Assembly: GCA_963669155.1 (NCBI GenBank)
Contig: OZ022584.1
Span: forward strand, 2,808,724 to 2,872,723
DNA length: 64,000 bases
Reading direction: 5' to 3'
Source of the DNA: Arbacia lixula
Taxonomy: Eukaryota; Echinodermata; Echinoidea; Arbacioida; Arbaciidae
The translations under genes and the position numbers were made by a program. Within the stretch, counting starts at the first letter, position 1. The number at the start of each line of letters is the position of its first letter. The notes beneath the pieces were generated by a model, which was given only the letters and a program-made list of their open reading frames with translations, did no database searches and had not been told where the DNA came from. This document shows positions 1 through 9,782 of the stretch, one piece after another.

Positions 1-1207
1 TTGCTTTTCTAAATGGGGGTGGAGGGGGAGGGGACTTTGGTAGAAACATGATTTATCTCCCAGTAATACATAATGAAAAACCCTTCTCAATCAAGCATTA
101 CATGTTTATTTACAGTCAATAAACAAACTGCTACTGCATTATAATAAACAAATGTTCCTTTAACGTTTGTAAGTGGCTGTCTAACACTTTTTTCTTAATA
201 TCTTAATGTAGTCTTGCTACATGGATAATGAGTGATAATCAAGATTGCCATAGCAACGGAGCTCCCGAACAGACTTTGCCCTTTTACTCAAGTGGGCGCC
301 CCTCACCGCTAATTGTAATTCTCCCATTATACTACAAGCACAGCTTGTCATCTGGTACAATATAAAATGATGTTGCAAACCTTGTGACAGAGCTTTTCAC
401 TGAGTCTGAATCGGGGATGTGTTAGGAAGGAGAAACAACTCCAGCATAATATATTCAAACATCTGTATGGATACTAAAGCGTGCTAATGAATGTCAAAAG
501 CATTCCACAATCACTACAATGCTTTGATGTCCCATGCTCAGCACCGACATTTAGCTGCTGTCAACTTGGAAAGTAATGTCTTTAATTCCCTGTTTTGTCT
601 CTCCAAGCTGTGTTTCTTATCACATTTTTTTGCAATTTTCAAGAAAGTTAAGGGAAACACCACTAAAGATCCTGTACTCAGTTTTCTTGTAAATAATTGT
701 TGAATGATGCACAAACAGAGATATGAGATAATATTCTTACCTACGTAATTAACAAATTTCTTCACTTTCCGGCTTTTCCGGAAATGTGGGATTTAATCAT
801 TATCAAAATTATATCTTAAGCTGTGTATTTCCATTAACAGAGTTTGCATGCATTTGCGTGCAGCTGAGATATTTTACTAGAAAAAAAAAATTGTTGTTCG
901 CTGATCTCTTTTCCTCACAAAAGTATCGATGCAATCCAACAGAACCTGGACAAGTGAAATAAGACTCTACATTTCTTTTGTTCTCTCTGAGAAACCGTTG
1001 CTACACTATCCTGTTTGCTACTGTTAAAACACCTGACAAGCACATGCTAAGACCACATAATTTTTCGGCAGTGCCACGCATGGGTTCAAAGAAAGAAGAT
1101 TGATTCATATCCTTCCTAACACATCCCTGGTCTGAATCAAGGTAGATCAATTTTGAAATGGTTTAGAAAATACATACTGGAACAGGACCAAATAATGGCA
1201 GGCACAG
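1..1207. other. Non-coding DNA, no gene seen
   Basis: This A+T-rich stretch holds only short frames with no family resemblance. The more balanced part near 230-330 contains the X-box-like site listed separately and a homeodomain-like CTAATTGTAATT. I see no splice-flanked exon, RNA gene or repeat boundary in the rest. Confidence 0.6.
244..257 (+). promoter_or_regulatory. RFX X-box-like motif
   Basis: ATTGCCATAGCAAC matches the animal RFX consensus RTNRCC-N(0-3)-RGYAAC at every position with a 2 bp spacer. RFX factors bind such sites in promoters and enhancers, notably of cilium genes. It sits in a more balanced island (230-330) beside GGGCGCCCC and a homeodomain-like CTAATTGTAATT. No gene start is visible next to it, so its role is inference. 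A single match to a 14 bp degenerate consensus can also arise by chance. Confidence 0.45.
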
Positions 1208-1383
1208 GTAACTCCTTCTATGCCAGACTCCATGCTGACCTATGTAAATATGGTGTATTACCCATACTAAAATGCCTCAATGGCTCATTAACAGTTAACT
1301 CCTTCTCTGCCAGACCCCACACTGCCCTATGGGAATGGTGTATTACCAGTGCTAAAATGCCTAAAAGGCGCATAAAGAGTTAA
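1208..1383. repeat. Two tandem TTAA micro-elements
   Basis: Two diverged copies lie head to tail (about 1208-1291 and 1295-1383). Each starts like GTTAACTCCTTCTCTGCC and contains a CC(C)TATG..ATGGTGTATTACC centre, and each ends in TTAA (1288-1291 and 1380-1383). The terminal arms are inverted: CTCCTT..TGCC at the left and GGCGC.TAAAGAG at the right. They belong to a dispersed family seen at least ten times in this window. TTAA boundaries plus short inverted ends suggest non-autonomous piggyBac-type elements, which is inference. Confidence 0.55.
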
Positions 1384-1883
1384 TCCTCATACAAGTAGGA
1401 GGAGGAGACGGGAATAACCTGCCCTGGTGTGGTGTAAAGAGAAGCCCATTCCATAATTAACACAGATCCTTACACATGCATCCATCTTCCACCAGCCGGT
1501 GAGATAGACATGTTTACCCGTGGATGCACCCGAGATTCCCCAAGGAGTCACTTGGATGGAGACCAACGGCAACATTATCATGAACGCTGCGACACCAGTC
1601 CAAATATAGGAGGAACTTGTCTTGACAGGAGAGAAGAAACTAACAACATCATTGTGCTGAATTCTTTGACACCATGCCAAATAATGTTAGCTTGGCTTCC
1701 AGTCAATTGGGAATTTGAAATCCGAACTATTCCATAAAGGGGTCTCGCTGCATTCTCAATATCTTTTCCAGCTTGTCCTGAGAAAAGAGGAGAATGGTAA
1801 AGGGACTAGTACTACGAGTGCTGTATAGATTCCACTTTTCACTTTGGATTAAAAATTTCCAAGAGCCTGGAAGAAAAACTAAT
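1384..1883. other. Unassigned, moderately G+C-balanced DNA
   Basis: The stretch 1470-1660 is less A+T-rich than its surroundings and has overlapping frames on both strands (97 codons minus, 75 codons plus). Neither shows a recognisable domain, signal peptide or splice context. It could be a regulatory island or an old repeat; I cannot decide. Confidence 0.35.
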
Positions 1884-1980
1884 GGTAACTCTTTCTGGGC
1901 CAGATGAAGCATAGCCCTATGGAAGTTTTGTGTGTGTACTACCTGTGAATAAATTCACCTGCAGCCCATGAAGAGTTGAT
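1884..1980. repeat. TTAA micro-element, degenerate copy
   Basis: It starts GGTAACTCTTTCTGGGCCAG and ends in CCCATGAAGAGTTGA, so the ends are short imperfect inverted repeats. The middle has the family features GCCCTATGG and a GT-rich stretch followed by CTACC. The flanking TTAA is decayed at both ends (GTAA and TTGA), which suggests an old insertion. Confidence 0.45.
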
Positions 1981-1999
1981 AGAATAGGAATCTTGATGG

Positions 2000-2136
2000 T
2001 TAACTCTTTAGATGTCAACATTTTGAGTGAAACGCTTGTACAATGATTAACTCCATGTGCCATGTGGGTGTGTTCTCACCAGTCATTTAGCACAGAATCC
2101 CATAGAGCAGCATTTTGTCTGGCATAGGAATGGTTT
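2000..2136. repeat. TTAA micro-element inserted in a fragment
   Basis: A TTAACTCTTTAG start at 2000 is followed after 47 bp by a second TTAACTCC..TGTGCCA start at 2047. The second copy carries the family core CATAGAGCAGCATTTTG, then TCTGGCATAGG, and ends GGTTTA at 2136. This is one of the clearest copies of the core motif. The first piece may be a fragment interrupted by the second. Confidence 0.5.
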
Positions 2137-2497
2137 AGACTAGACTTGTCCAAACAATCAACAGATCAAATACACTTTTTAAAATGACAGATGAGAGATT
2201 AGTTCAAAACACAGGGCTTCATTTACCCCCTGTATAGCCCAATTCTGAGTGGATTAAAGACCATTTACATGTAAAGCCACATAATCATTTCATTGACAGC
2301 ACGCTTTTTGTGGAATGTGTATCACTTGTAAACTAAAGTCCCAAAAGGCACACAGAGAATTAAGGAATCCCATTTTCCACTCAGCTGTCTAAGAAATATG
2401 GAAATTTTTCAAGCTATTTTTAGATACAAATCAAATCAGGTATTCATGCCGGGGCAAAGACATCATGCACTAGAATCTCACTGACTCCTTCTTTACT
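2137..2497. other. Non-coding DNA, nothing recognised
   Basis: A+T-rich single-copy-looking sequence without long frames, microsatellite or hairpin that I could see. Confidence 0.55.
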
Positions 2498-2640
2498 GAG
2501 CCCACGTATTTGCAGGCTACCTTTTCTCCAATCAGATACTGAGCAGCACGACTACCAGGTAATCTGCCGTATGAACATTGTACAACAGGCTATGAATAAA
2601 CTTCAAAAACCTTATATAGTACAATAAAGACACACCCCTT
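2498..2640. repeat. Segment duplicated at 12235-12385
   Basis: Read beside 12235-12385, this segment aligns almost end to end. Shared pieces in the same order include TACT.AGCC, TTTTCTCCA.TCAGAT, CTGAGCAGCACGACT, AATCTGC.GTA, CTATGAATAA.CTTCAAA and a closing CACA.CCC. By eye identity is about 70-75%, with small gaps. The copies lie 9.7 kb apart in the same orientation. They could be a dispersed repeat or a duplicated regulatory element. No frame is kept between them. Confidence 0.6.
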
Positions 2641-3395
2641 TCATTAGTGAAGTTTTAGGGTAAATATTGACATGCTATATAGACCAGGGTAAACGAATCC
2701 CGAAAATTCCCAACATGAGCAACAGTCAACACATCTGGTATATCAAATCTTTTATTCCTTGTCACTGTCAAATCCCTGCTTAGCAAAAGGGGTAAATACT
2801 CTGTTAGTGTACAGAGCAGTTTGAATAGACCAAATGTTTTGATATGTATGCAAATGGTATACACATTGTTCAAACAATACATTACTACTGGCAACCCAAA
2901 AGATTGTCAGAGGTTTGTCCAACTAGCAACAACTAATTCAGAGTGTATTGCACCCATTTCAACTGAATTACAAAATACAGATGAATGTAATAACATGATA
3001 CTATGCAGTTGGGAGTATGTATAAATATACCATGAAAGCGGCTAAGTGTTTACAAATGTTGTATTCTATGTCATATGAATATAGTTTCAAACAATTACAA
3101 AATTACATCTAGAATTGTTAACGTCCTTGGGTACTTTGCATGTGTATTGTGCTACATTTTCCGATTCATATTATAATGATCACCACAAATTATGGCTAGG
3201 CATTTGTGCAAGAAAGATTGTACTTTCAGGGTAAGAGGTTGTAGTGGTAATAAGTAGAGTCCATAAATCATTGCATAACCATTCTGCCTTCTATTCCCTT
3301 ATTTTGACTCAGAGTGTTGTTTGTTGTTTACTGTTGTCTGGTATGTGTGTGGAGTTAATGCATGGATGTTGATGGAGAAGAGGGGCAGAGAGATA
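2641..3395. other. Non-coding DNA, nothing recognised
   Basis: A+T-rich sequence. A weak ACAGAGCAG near 2812 after AAAAGGGGTAAA resembles a decayed end of the TTAA micro-element family. No gene is supported. Confidence 0.5.
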
Positions 3396-4180
3396 GAAAT
3401 CTTTTAACACACACCATATGGTGTGAACTTCCTATACCAATCATCAAATGCTCATTCATTTCATCTTTACACAATCATTATGTACAAAATATGAATATCA
3501 TAGAAATCTTCTACACACACCCTATGATGTCAACTACATAATTTCATCTGTATACATTCTCTGTATTGATCTGTATCATCTCCAATACATGAATATTATA
3601 TAAATCTTTGACACCCACCCTTTGAAGTTGAACAAGCAACATCAATAATCAAAGGCCAGATAACGTTATTCATTGTCTCAATCCATATCATCTTCAATAC
3701 ATAAATATAGAAATCTGTCAATCTTTGATGCACACACCCTATGACATGAGCTTGCAATACCAACAATCGCTTGCTGGTTCATCTTCTGCAATTCATGAAT
3801 ATTAGAAAAATTGTTAACACCCACCTTACAAAGTTGAACAGACAACACAAATAAGCATCTAGGCTAGATAAGTTCATATATTTACTGTCCTTATCATGAT
3901 CTACATTAGGTGGACATCTTTGATTTACACCCTATGATGTTGAGCTTGCAACATCAATAACCATAGGCCAGATATTCTCATCTTTAAGCACAATGTCAAT
4001 AATTAAATGCTTGTTAATTTTACTTATACACATTCACTGGCGTGATCATTATCTACAATTCATAAACATCACAGAATCTTTGACATCCACACCAGTAAGT
4101 TAAACCCGCAATGCCAATAATCCTAGGCTAGACAATTTCATCTAGAACATTCACTGTCTCGATCATCTTCTACAATAATG
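3396..4180. repeat. Diverged tandem array, unit near 105 bp
   Basis: The phrase AAATCTTT.ACACACACCCTATGATG recurs in variants near 3397, 3503, 3602, 3720, 3806, 3914 and 4074, so spacing is mostly 86-118 bp with one gap of 160 bp. Other phrases travel with it: CAATACATGAATAT, TTGAACAAGCAACA, AATAATC.AAGGCCAGAT and ATCATCTTCTAC. Units are well diverged from one another, so the array is old. The non-constant period and stops in all frames argue against coding. Confidence 0.7.
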
Positions 4181-4699
4181 TGAAAATCATTATTACATGA
4201 GCCAGCTGTCAAAAGCATGACATGTGATAAGTAAAGCTAACATGTGACAACATGATTCATTAATGAAGTTTGCTCATTTCCATCTGTCTATGCATTCTGA
4301 CTTCATTAAGCACTTTGTAACATGCACAGCAGCTTACAGCATATCCCATTCATTATTACTCGTTAAAAATGACCAAAGATAACCTTCATAACCAATTCAA
4401 AATTAATCTTTTCTTCCTCCTCAATATGTAACATTTTTAACAAACTGCTGATGATTCATGAATATCATACTTTCCTTCATGATTACATTTTTTTTTTGTG
4501 CAAAATATTCTTTGAATGGAAAAGTAACAAAATACCCTGGGATTGATAAAGGGTAAAAATGTGTATCATAAAATATATATATTTTGTTTCATCAGAAAAG
4601 AAACAAAGTGTGTTTCAATCCCACAAACTGACAAAATGTGTTTAGACTGCTAATAGAGCTAATGAAGTGTGATGTCATATAAGCATGATGTCAAGACAA
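4181..4699. other. Non-coding DNA, nothing recognised
   Basis: A+T-rich, with a T run at 4489-4496 and ATATATAT near 4573. I see no gene or element boundary. Confidence 0.55.
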
Positions 4700-4839
4700 C
4701 TGGTTCTAAACTATGTGAGTAGAGAAAACATCAGTGATCATAGCGGGGACTCTCTTTGGAAGGCCCCGACTCTAGCCCGCTAGAAAATGTCAGAGCAATG
4801 AAATTCTCACTTGAGTGAGGTATTGTAGTTTAGAACCAG
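4700..4839. mobile_element. Short inverted-repeat element (MITE-like)
   Basis: CTGGTTCTAAACTA at 4700-4713 is exactly the reverse complement of TAGTTTAGAACCAG at 4826-4839. Between the ends lies a G+C-rich hairpin, TAGCGGG at 4741-4747 pairing with CCCGCTA at 4776-4782. The composition differs sharply from the A+T-rich surroundings. There is no room for a transposase, so it would be a non-autonomous element of unknown superfamily. Target duplications are not clear. Confidence 0.6.
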
Positions 4840-4994
4840 CAACCTGCATGACAATGAATAAGACGATACCACTTTGGTACTCTACGTATGTGAGGACACA
4901 GAAAGCGGGTTACCTTGGCCTAGCGTTGCCAGGAACGCCCCCATAATCCCGTGCTGGTTCACTACATGGAGGAAACTGGCTGTAGGCTGTTTGG

Positions 4995-5450
4995 TGCCAG
5001 TGCCCTGCGAGCTTTCCACACTGATGCCCTAGCAACCACACCACCTCCAGAAAAGCAAAATCAAGACCTCCGCTGCCTCCTTTCTCCTCCTTAACAGGAA
5101 GATGTCAGAGGCTCGACTGGACTTTTTCTTGTCTGTGGTGCCAGTTCTATGTGAGCTTTCCACCGCAACTTCCTCACAAGCACACCACGTCCAGAAAATA
5201 AACAACAGCAACGAACAACACCACCTCCTCCACTTCTTCTCTCAAAAGAAAGAGATCTCAGGTTGGACTGGGCTTTATCTAGCCTTTCTCCCTGGCTTGT
5301 TTGTTCGTTTGCGTGAGAAAGCCTCCAGGTCTCCTTCTCTTCGAATATTAAATGTTTCAGGTCCGACTCAACTTTATCTATCCTCTGATATCTGTTGGTA
5401 TCTATCCCCCTCGCTTGTTTGTTTGTTTGTTTGCGTGTGAGTGTCTGCGA
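4995..5450. repeat. Diverged tandem repeat, about three units
   Basis: Three related blocks start near 5079, 5229 and 5327. Each has a CTCCTTCTC-like start, an AAGA/ATTAAATGT centre and a CGACT.GACTTTATCTAGCC-like end. An earlier duplication pairs GTGCCAGTGCCCTGCGAGC near 4995 with GTGCCAGTTCTATGTGAGC near 5138. A TTTG run (5417-5435) sits at the end. A 163-codon minus frame (5582 to 5091) runs through and shows the repeat as DKVESDL.. and DKAQSNL.., but the third unit is in another frame. I treat it as non-coding. Confidence 0.55.
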
Positions 5451-5896
5451 GCCGCTGCTTAGATCAGAGAGGTCCGTTGTGAGTTTGTTGCGCACAAGAG
5501 GGAAATCACGGATCCACTTGATTCCGTCAGGTGGTTCTACCGGCCAACCGACCGATGGAGCACTCGGCGCACAATGACACAACAGATGGGAGAGCTACTG
5601 CGTGATCCTGGCCAAAACCAGACCATTATTGTGACCCAATAGGGCAGAAAAAGACCGACAAGGATGCTCCTCTTCCAACAATGGGCTTGACAGAGGCAGA
5701 CGGGAACATCTCATTGGGGCTCATGTGATGGACAGCCGAGAAACAGGGGAGAAGCAGGCTGATGTGTGATTTACAATTGACTGCATAACTGCTACATGGC
5801 GTGACACATCACATACACACCCCCTGCAAGGCCGTTAGTGTGTGTCTGTGTGTATGTGCTGATGGCAATTGTGCACCGTGTTGTGCTTATGAGCAC
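5451..5896. other. Non-coding DNA, nothing recognised
   Basis: More balanced composition than neighbours up to about 5720, but no frame with recognisable product and no hairpin boundary. Confidence 0.45.
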
Positions 5897-5929
5897 GTAT
5901 ACACACATACACACGCACACTTACACACG

Positions 5930-5999
<70 letters not shown>
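5897..5999. repeat. CA/TG microsatellite
   Basis: Interrupted CA units from 5897 become a pure (CA)n run from about 5934 to 5999. The histidine/threonine and cysteine/valine frames across it are products of the repeat, not proteins. Confidence 0.95.
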
Positions 6000-6000
<1 letters not shown>

Positions 6001-6259
6001 CAATGCTAGCATCCGACCGGCATCTCCTCTCCATGTATGTATGAACGGTGGGGGGGAGCATAGCGAAGCAAATGTAATATGCAAGTCCCTTTTAGCCTGG
6101 GGCTGCTATTTTCTCCTCTATCACCACACTAACGCATCTTATTCCCCATTTTGCAAGCTTCTCTTCCCCTTGATTTTATCTTACTCTCGCTAAAGAAGCA
6201 GGGAAAGAAAAAAAAATCATCTGTCATGCTTGCCACTTTCACTCATTTTTTTTCACCCC

Positions 6260-6540
6260 TTTCCTGCGTTAAAAACAAGGTCTGTTTAGTGACGGGCTGA
6301 GACAGTACGGCCAGATCGCGTGGCATCCAATCTTGTTTTTTTCTAAGATGCTCGGCTCAGCTCTGAAGACGAGTCTCTCGCCGCCCACGACAACCTCCGC
6401 TGGAGATGCAGCCATCTTGATATCTTGTTCAGCTAGCCATAACAATGTTTGTTCACGCTCCATTGCTAACAAAACAGCACAGTTGGGATAATTACAGAGC
6501 CAGAATCTTCCCCCACATCCTTTCAATGGTTGATGATTCT
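6260..6540. promoter_or_regulatory. Possible regulatory island
   Basis: This is a balanced, CpG-containing patch in A+T-rich DNA. It holds a YY1-like GCCATCTTG (6411-6419), a SOX-like AACAATG (6441-6447), a FOX-like TGTTTGTT (6446-6453) and CTAACAAAACAG. An 85-codon minus frame spans it (MEREQ.. then MAASPAEVVV..); its internal start has a fair Kozak context and could be a first exon, but I cannot show a splice donor. An enhancer or promoter-proximal element is the alternative I prefer. Confidence 0.3.
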
Positions 6541-6579
6541 TGTTTACACTGTGTATGCGCTACCTTTGATATTCAATAT

Positions 6580-6860
6580 CTGTATGGTGGGTCACCCTAT
6601 TCAGTTCTCTTTACACTCTTTCCCTAATTATCACCTTCAATACATCATTTTATACATGTATTACATAACTTGGTATAATATGGGCAGTCACCAGCCCTTT
6701 TCAAACCTCTGATTTTATTCCTAATTACCACCTTTGTTACATAATTTGCTGTGAATTTCTGTTCTGTTTGATCACATGACTTGCTAATGTATGGTCAGTC
6801 ACCCTGTTCAGTCTTTTCTTCGTCTTCACCACCTTTGTTGAATAATTGTCTTTGTTTGTA
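6580..6860. repeat. Diverged tandem repeat, three units
   Basis: GTATGGTGGGTCACCC near 6582, ATATGGGCAGTCACCAGCCC near 6678 and GTATGGTCAGTCACCC near 6789 begin units of roughly 100-110 bp. Each continues with TTCAGTCTTT/CTCT, CCTAATTA(T/C)CACCTT and an ATACATAATTT-like block. No frame is conserved. Confidence 0.6.
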
Positions 6861-7239
6861 TGTAAGAGTCATCTCTGTTTATATTTGTCTAGAGTAATAC
6901 CAGTAGCAATTAGACATTTACTTCATTATCTCTTTGTGTCCTTGAGGTGTTTTTGCACAGGAAATACTCCAAATGCTATAGAGAAGAAGTTTCTTTGGCA
7001 CAAAAAGGGTTATACCAGTATTGTTTCATCTTCAAATACAATGTAACATGACAATTCCTGAATGTCAGACATCGTTTCTGTTACATCATTATCATTTTGG
7101 AAAACCATTTATTTTTCTTCTAGTGGGAACACACTTTACAGATTGTAAGCATTTATTTACATACTCCATTCCTATGTCACTTCATGATATAAAAGAAAGT
7201 CTGGAGCAAACATTTGAAATGAGTGCAATGCCCACCACC
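6861..7239. other. Non-coding DNA, nothing recognised
   Basis: A+T-rich sequence between two tandem arrays. No gene or repeat boundary is visible. Confidence 0.5.
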
Positions 7240-7900
7240 ACCAACAAATCATGATATTCTTCTTGTTCTATCATATTTTCAAACTTTACCAAAAGAAATG
7301 GAATCATACTACAAAGGTGAAAGAAATCCAAGTATAATTCCCTATCTTTCATATACCAATTCAAAAGTCCAAATGTGGTGTGTGAAAATAAAAAATGGGT
7401 TGATTTTATTTATTTCTCATTCCTTCTTTCAGAGCTGGACTGACACTTTACCAAAACAGATGGAAACACACTGCAATCACCAAGACAATTTAAGTACACG
7501 TTCTGCATCGTTCATCTGCAGCTGCAAAAGCCGCAATTTGGTGAAAATCAACAATGGGTCGAGCTATCTATTTTCAATCCCTACTTTCAGAACTAGACTG
7601 AAAAGTTACCAAAACCAAGGGAAGCGCATTACAAAAATCAAAGAAAGCCAAGTACACATTGAGGATTCCCCATCTTTCATCTCCCACTTTAAAAGCACAA
7701 ATATTGTGTGTGAAAATGAACATTAGATTTTTCATTCCTATTTACAGAATTGGACTGATTTTTTCCCCAAAATCAATGGAATCACACTACAAACATGAAG
7801 GAAATCCATGTTTACATGCATCCACTGCTTCAAAAGCCCCAATGTGGTGAAAATCAAGAATGGCTTGATTTTATCTAGTTCTCACTCCCATTTCCACGAC
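7240..7900. repeat. Tandem array, unit about 159 bp, four copies
   Basis: Units are marked by TTTACCAAAA-like motifs near 7285, 7447, 7605 and 7762. Each unit continues with GGAA.C.CACTACAAA, GAAATCCAAGTA, a CATCTTTCAT-like block, AAAAGC.CAAATGTGGTG and TGGGTTGATTTTATTT, then C.TTCTTTCAGA.CTGGACTGA. The period is close to 53 codons, so one plus frame stays open for 167 codons (7223-7726) before a stop. With no recognisable domain and a frame change in the fourth unit, I read this as non-coding. Confidence 0.7.
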
Positions 7901-9058
7901 AGGACCGTACTTGCAACACACGCATGAGAGAGCAAGCGGATGGATAAAATGGCGATACCACCAGCAGGATTCTTCAAGTGTTTTGACATGATGTACTCAA
8001 AATTAGCGGAAGCTACTAGCTTAACCGCACAGAGGGTAATCTACACGTACAAGGCAATCTCGTGTTTCCCCCATCTGTGTTGAGGCAAATCGTGTTTGGT
8101 ATACAGACAGACAACCAGACGGCATATGCCACAGACCATCTGCAAACACTCCATGCAAACTTGTAGCAGTAGGCTCAATATATTGTGTTACTGATGCAAA
8201 TTAAAGTTTACATTGTAAGTTACATTATTCAGCATTCCTTTGGCTAGAATGCGACATAGGTTCATTATGTAACATTGCAGAGGTTACTTGTAACACATGA
8301 ACAATTAATTTTCATTATTGTTATCTTGATATAAAACTATTGTTTTTGTAATATAATATATCTAAACATGCTGTGTTGTTCCAGTGTTGTATGTACGTTG
8401 ATGTTTATAGAATGTAATATTATGTTTATGTATGTTTATGTTACAGATTTATAATTCTTTCAACTGGTGGAATACTAATCAAAACCAACAAAAAAGTGAA
8501 ATACATTGAGGGCACAATAGGGATAATCTCTCAAATATATGTTTTGTACACCTTCATGGACGACTAATCCTGAGAGAGATGGGATTAAAGGGGATTAAAA
8601 AAACTACTTAATCATTTGCACTGCCTATGTATTCATTGTGACATTTCTGCATGAGGCACACATTAGTAAATGCAAGTAGCGTATCCCTCTTGCAGACATT
8701 TTGTTCAAAATTGCAAAACCCCAAAACAGCTAAGTCCAGTTTGTAAAATATGACAGATATCTTACCTGTCTTACATTTCCCTTGATATTAATATATCATT
8801 CGAAAGTTGTTTAGAAATCTCATAAATGTACAGCATTAACTCCTTAAGTGCAAATTGAGGCATTTCTGCACAAAAAAGCACTGAATCCAGCCTGGACCCA
8901 AGGCTATGTGAATAGCTGGATTCATTAAGAACACTTCTCCGGTGTGACTACCTTTCAGTCTTTACCCTGCAGTGCACCATACTGTCTGCAGCAGCAAGAG
9001 TTAACCTTCACAATCCACTTTTAGCTTATTCATCTTAAAATTCATCGTCGAGAGATTA
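7901..9058. other. Non-coding DNA with a weak micro-element copy
   Basis: Mostly unremarkable A+T-rich sequence. CATTAACTCCTTAAGTGCA at about 8834 and CAAGAGTTAACC near 8996 look like decayed ends of the TTAA micro-element family, perhaps from two different copies. No gene is supported. Confidence 0.45.
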
Positions 9059-9308
9059 CTAAAGATGTACATATAAAAAAGATGTTCATGTTAACGATAG
9101 TATTCAGTCTACACCAGAAATATATATCAAAGTATCATATCGTAAGTGTTTTTTATGTAGCATTGAATCCATACAACGCATAGCACACGGATTTGTTAGT
9201 TCGCAAAAATACTGACTAAAAATTACATCCTCTAAAGATTAATTAAGATGTACATATAGAGAAAATGTTCATGTCAATATTGTTCAGTCTACATAAAAAT
9301 TATACTTC
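9059..9308. repeat. Local duplication, period near 178 bp
   Basis: CTAAAGATGTACATATA..GATGTTCATGTTAACGAT..TTCAGTCTACA at 9059-9115 is matched by AAGATGTACATATAGAG..ATGTTCATGTCAATATTG..TTCAGTCTACA at 9246-9292. The two copies are diverged and non-coding. Confidence 0.6.
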
Positions 9309-9594
9309 ATTTTATTATGTAATATGCTCCTGGAAACACTCTTCCATAATAAGGTCTAGAATGAATCATATCACATCATATATTACACTGTACTCATTAT
9401 GCAATGTTCGATTAGCAGACCAGGATGAATTACAAAAATGCTGCACAACTGAGAAGAAAAATTACAAATCAGCAGGGCTTCATGATGCTAGCAGATGCCC
9501 AAAATAGAACTCTGAACCTGTAAAATCTCGAAAATTAAACATTGGTCCTATGTTTATTCACATAAACACTCGATAGGATACCTGGACCCCGTTT

Positions 9595-9610
9595 CACAAC
9601 AGCTGTTGTG
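9595..9610. other. Perfect 16 bp palindrome with E-box
   Basis: CACAACAGCTGTTGTG equals its own reverse complement and is centred on the E-box CAGCTG. It follows CTGGACCCCGTTT, which looks like the edge of an old short inverted element, but I could not find the matching far end. Confidence 0.5.
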
Positions 9611-9645
9611 GAGTAAGAGTAAGTGAGGACATAAAGAGGATGATC

Positions 9646-9705
9646 CATAGGGGTTAGGGTTATGGGTCAGGAGTTGGGTTAAAGGTTAGGGTAAGGATTA
9701 AGGCA
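9646..9705. repeat. Degenerate TTAGGG-like patch
   Basis: GGGGTTAGGGTTATGGG, GGGTTAAAGGTTAGGG and TAAGGATTAAGG resemble broken copies of the animal telomere repeat TTAGGG. The patch is only about 60 bp with few exact units. It may be an interstitial telomere-like sequence or the tail of an element, not a chromosome end. Confidence 0.45.
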
Positions 9706-9782
9706 TTGGATATTACCTCATCTTAAACGATTGTCTCAAGGGTTTGCTTGTAGACAAGATGGAAGTCGACCAAATGGTTATA

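Noticed and set aside
3396-4180. CRISPR array
   Set aside because: Units are diverged along their whole length with uneven spacing, lack short exact repeats and sit in a eukaryotic setting.
5801-6193. Plus-strand frame with His-Thr repeats
   Set aside because: It is produced by the CA microsatellite and nothing outside the repeat looks coding.
9646-9705. Chromosome end
   Set aside because: Only a few broken TTAGGG-like units, in the interior of the window with ordinary DNA on both sides.
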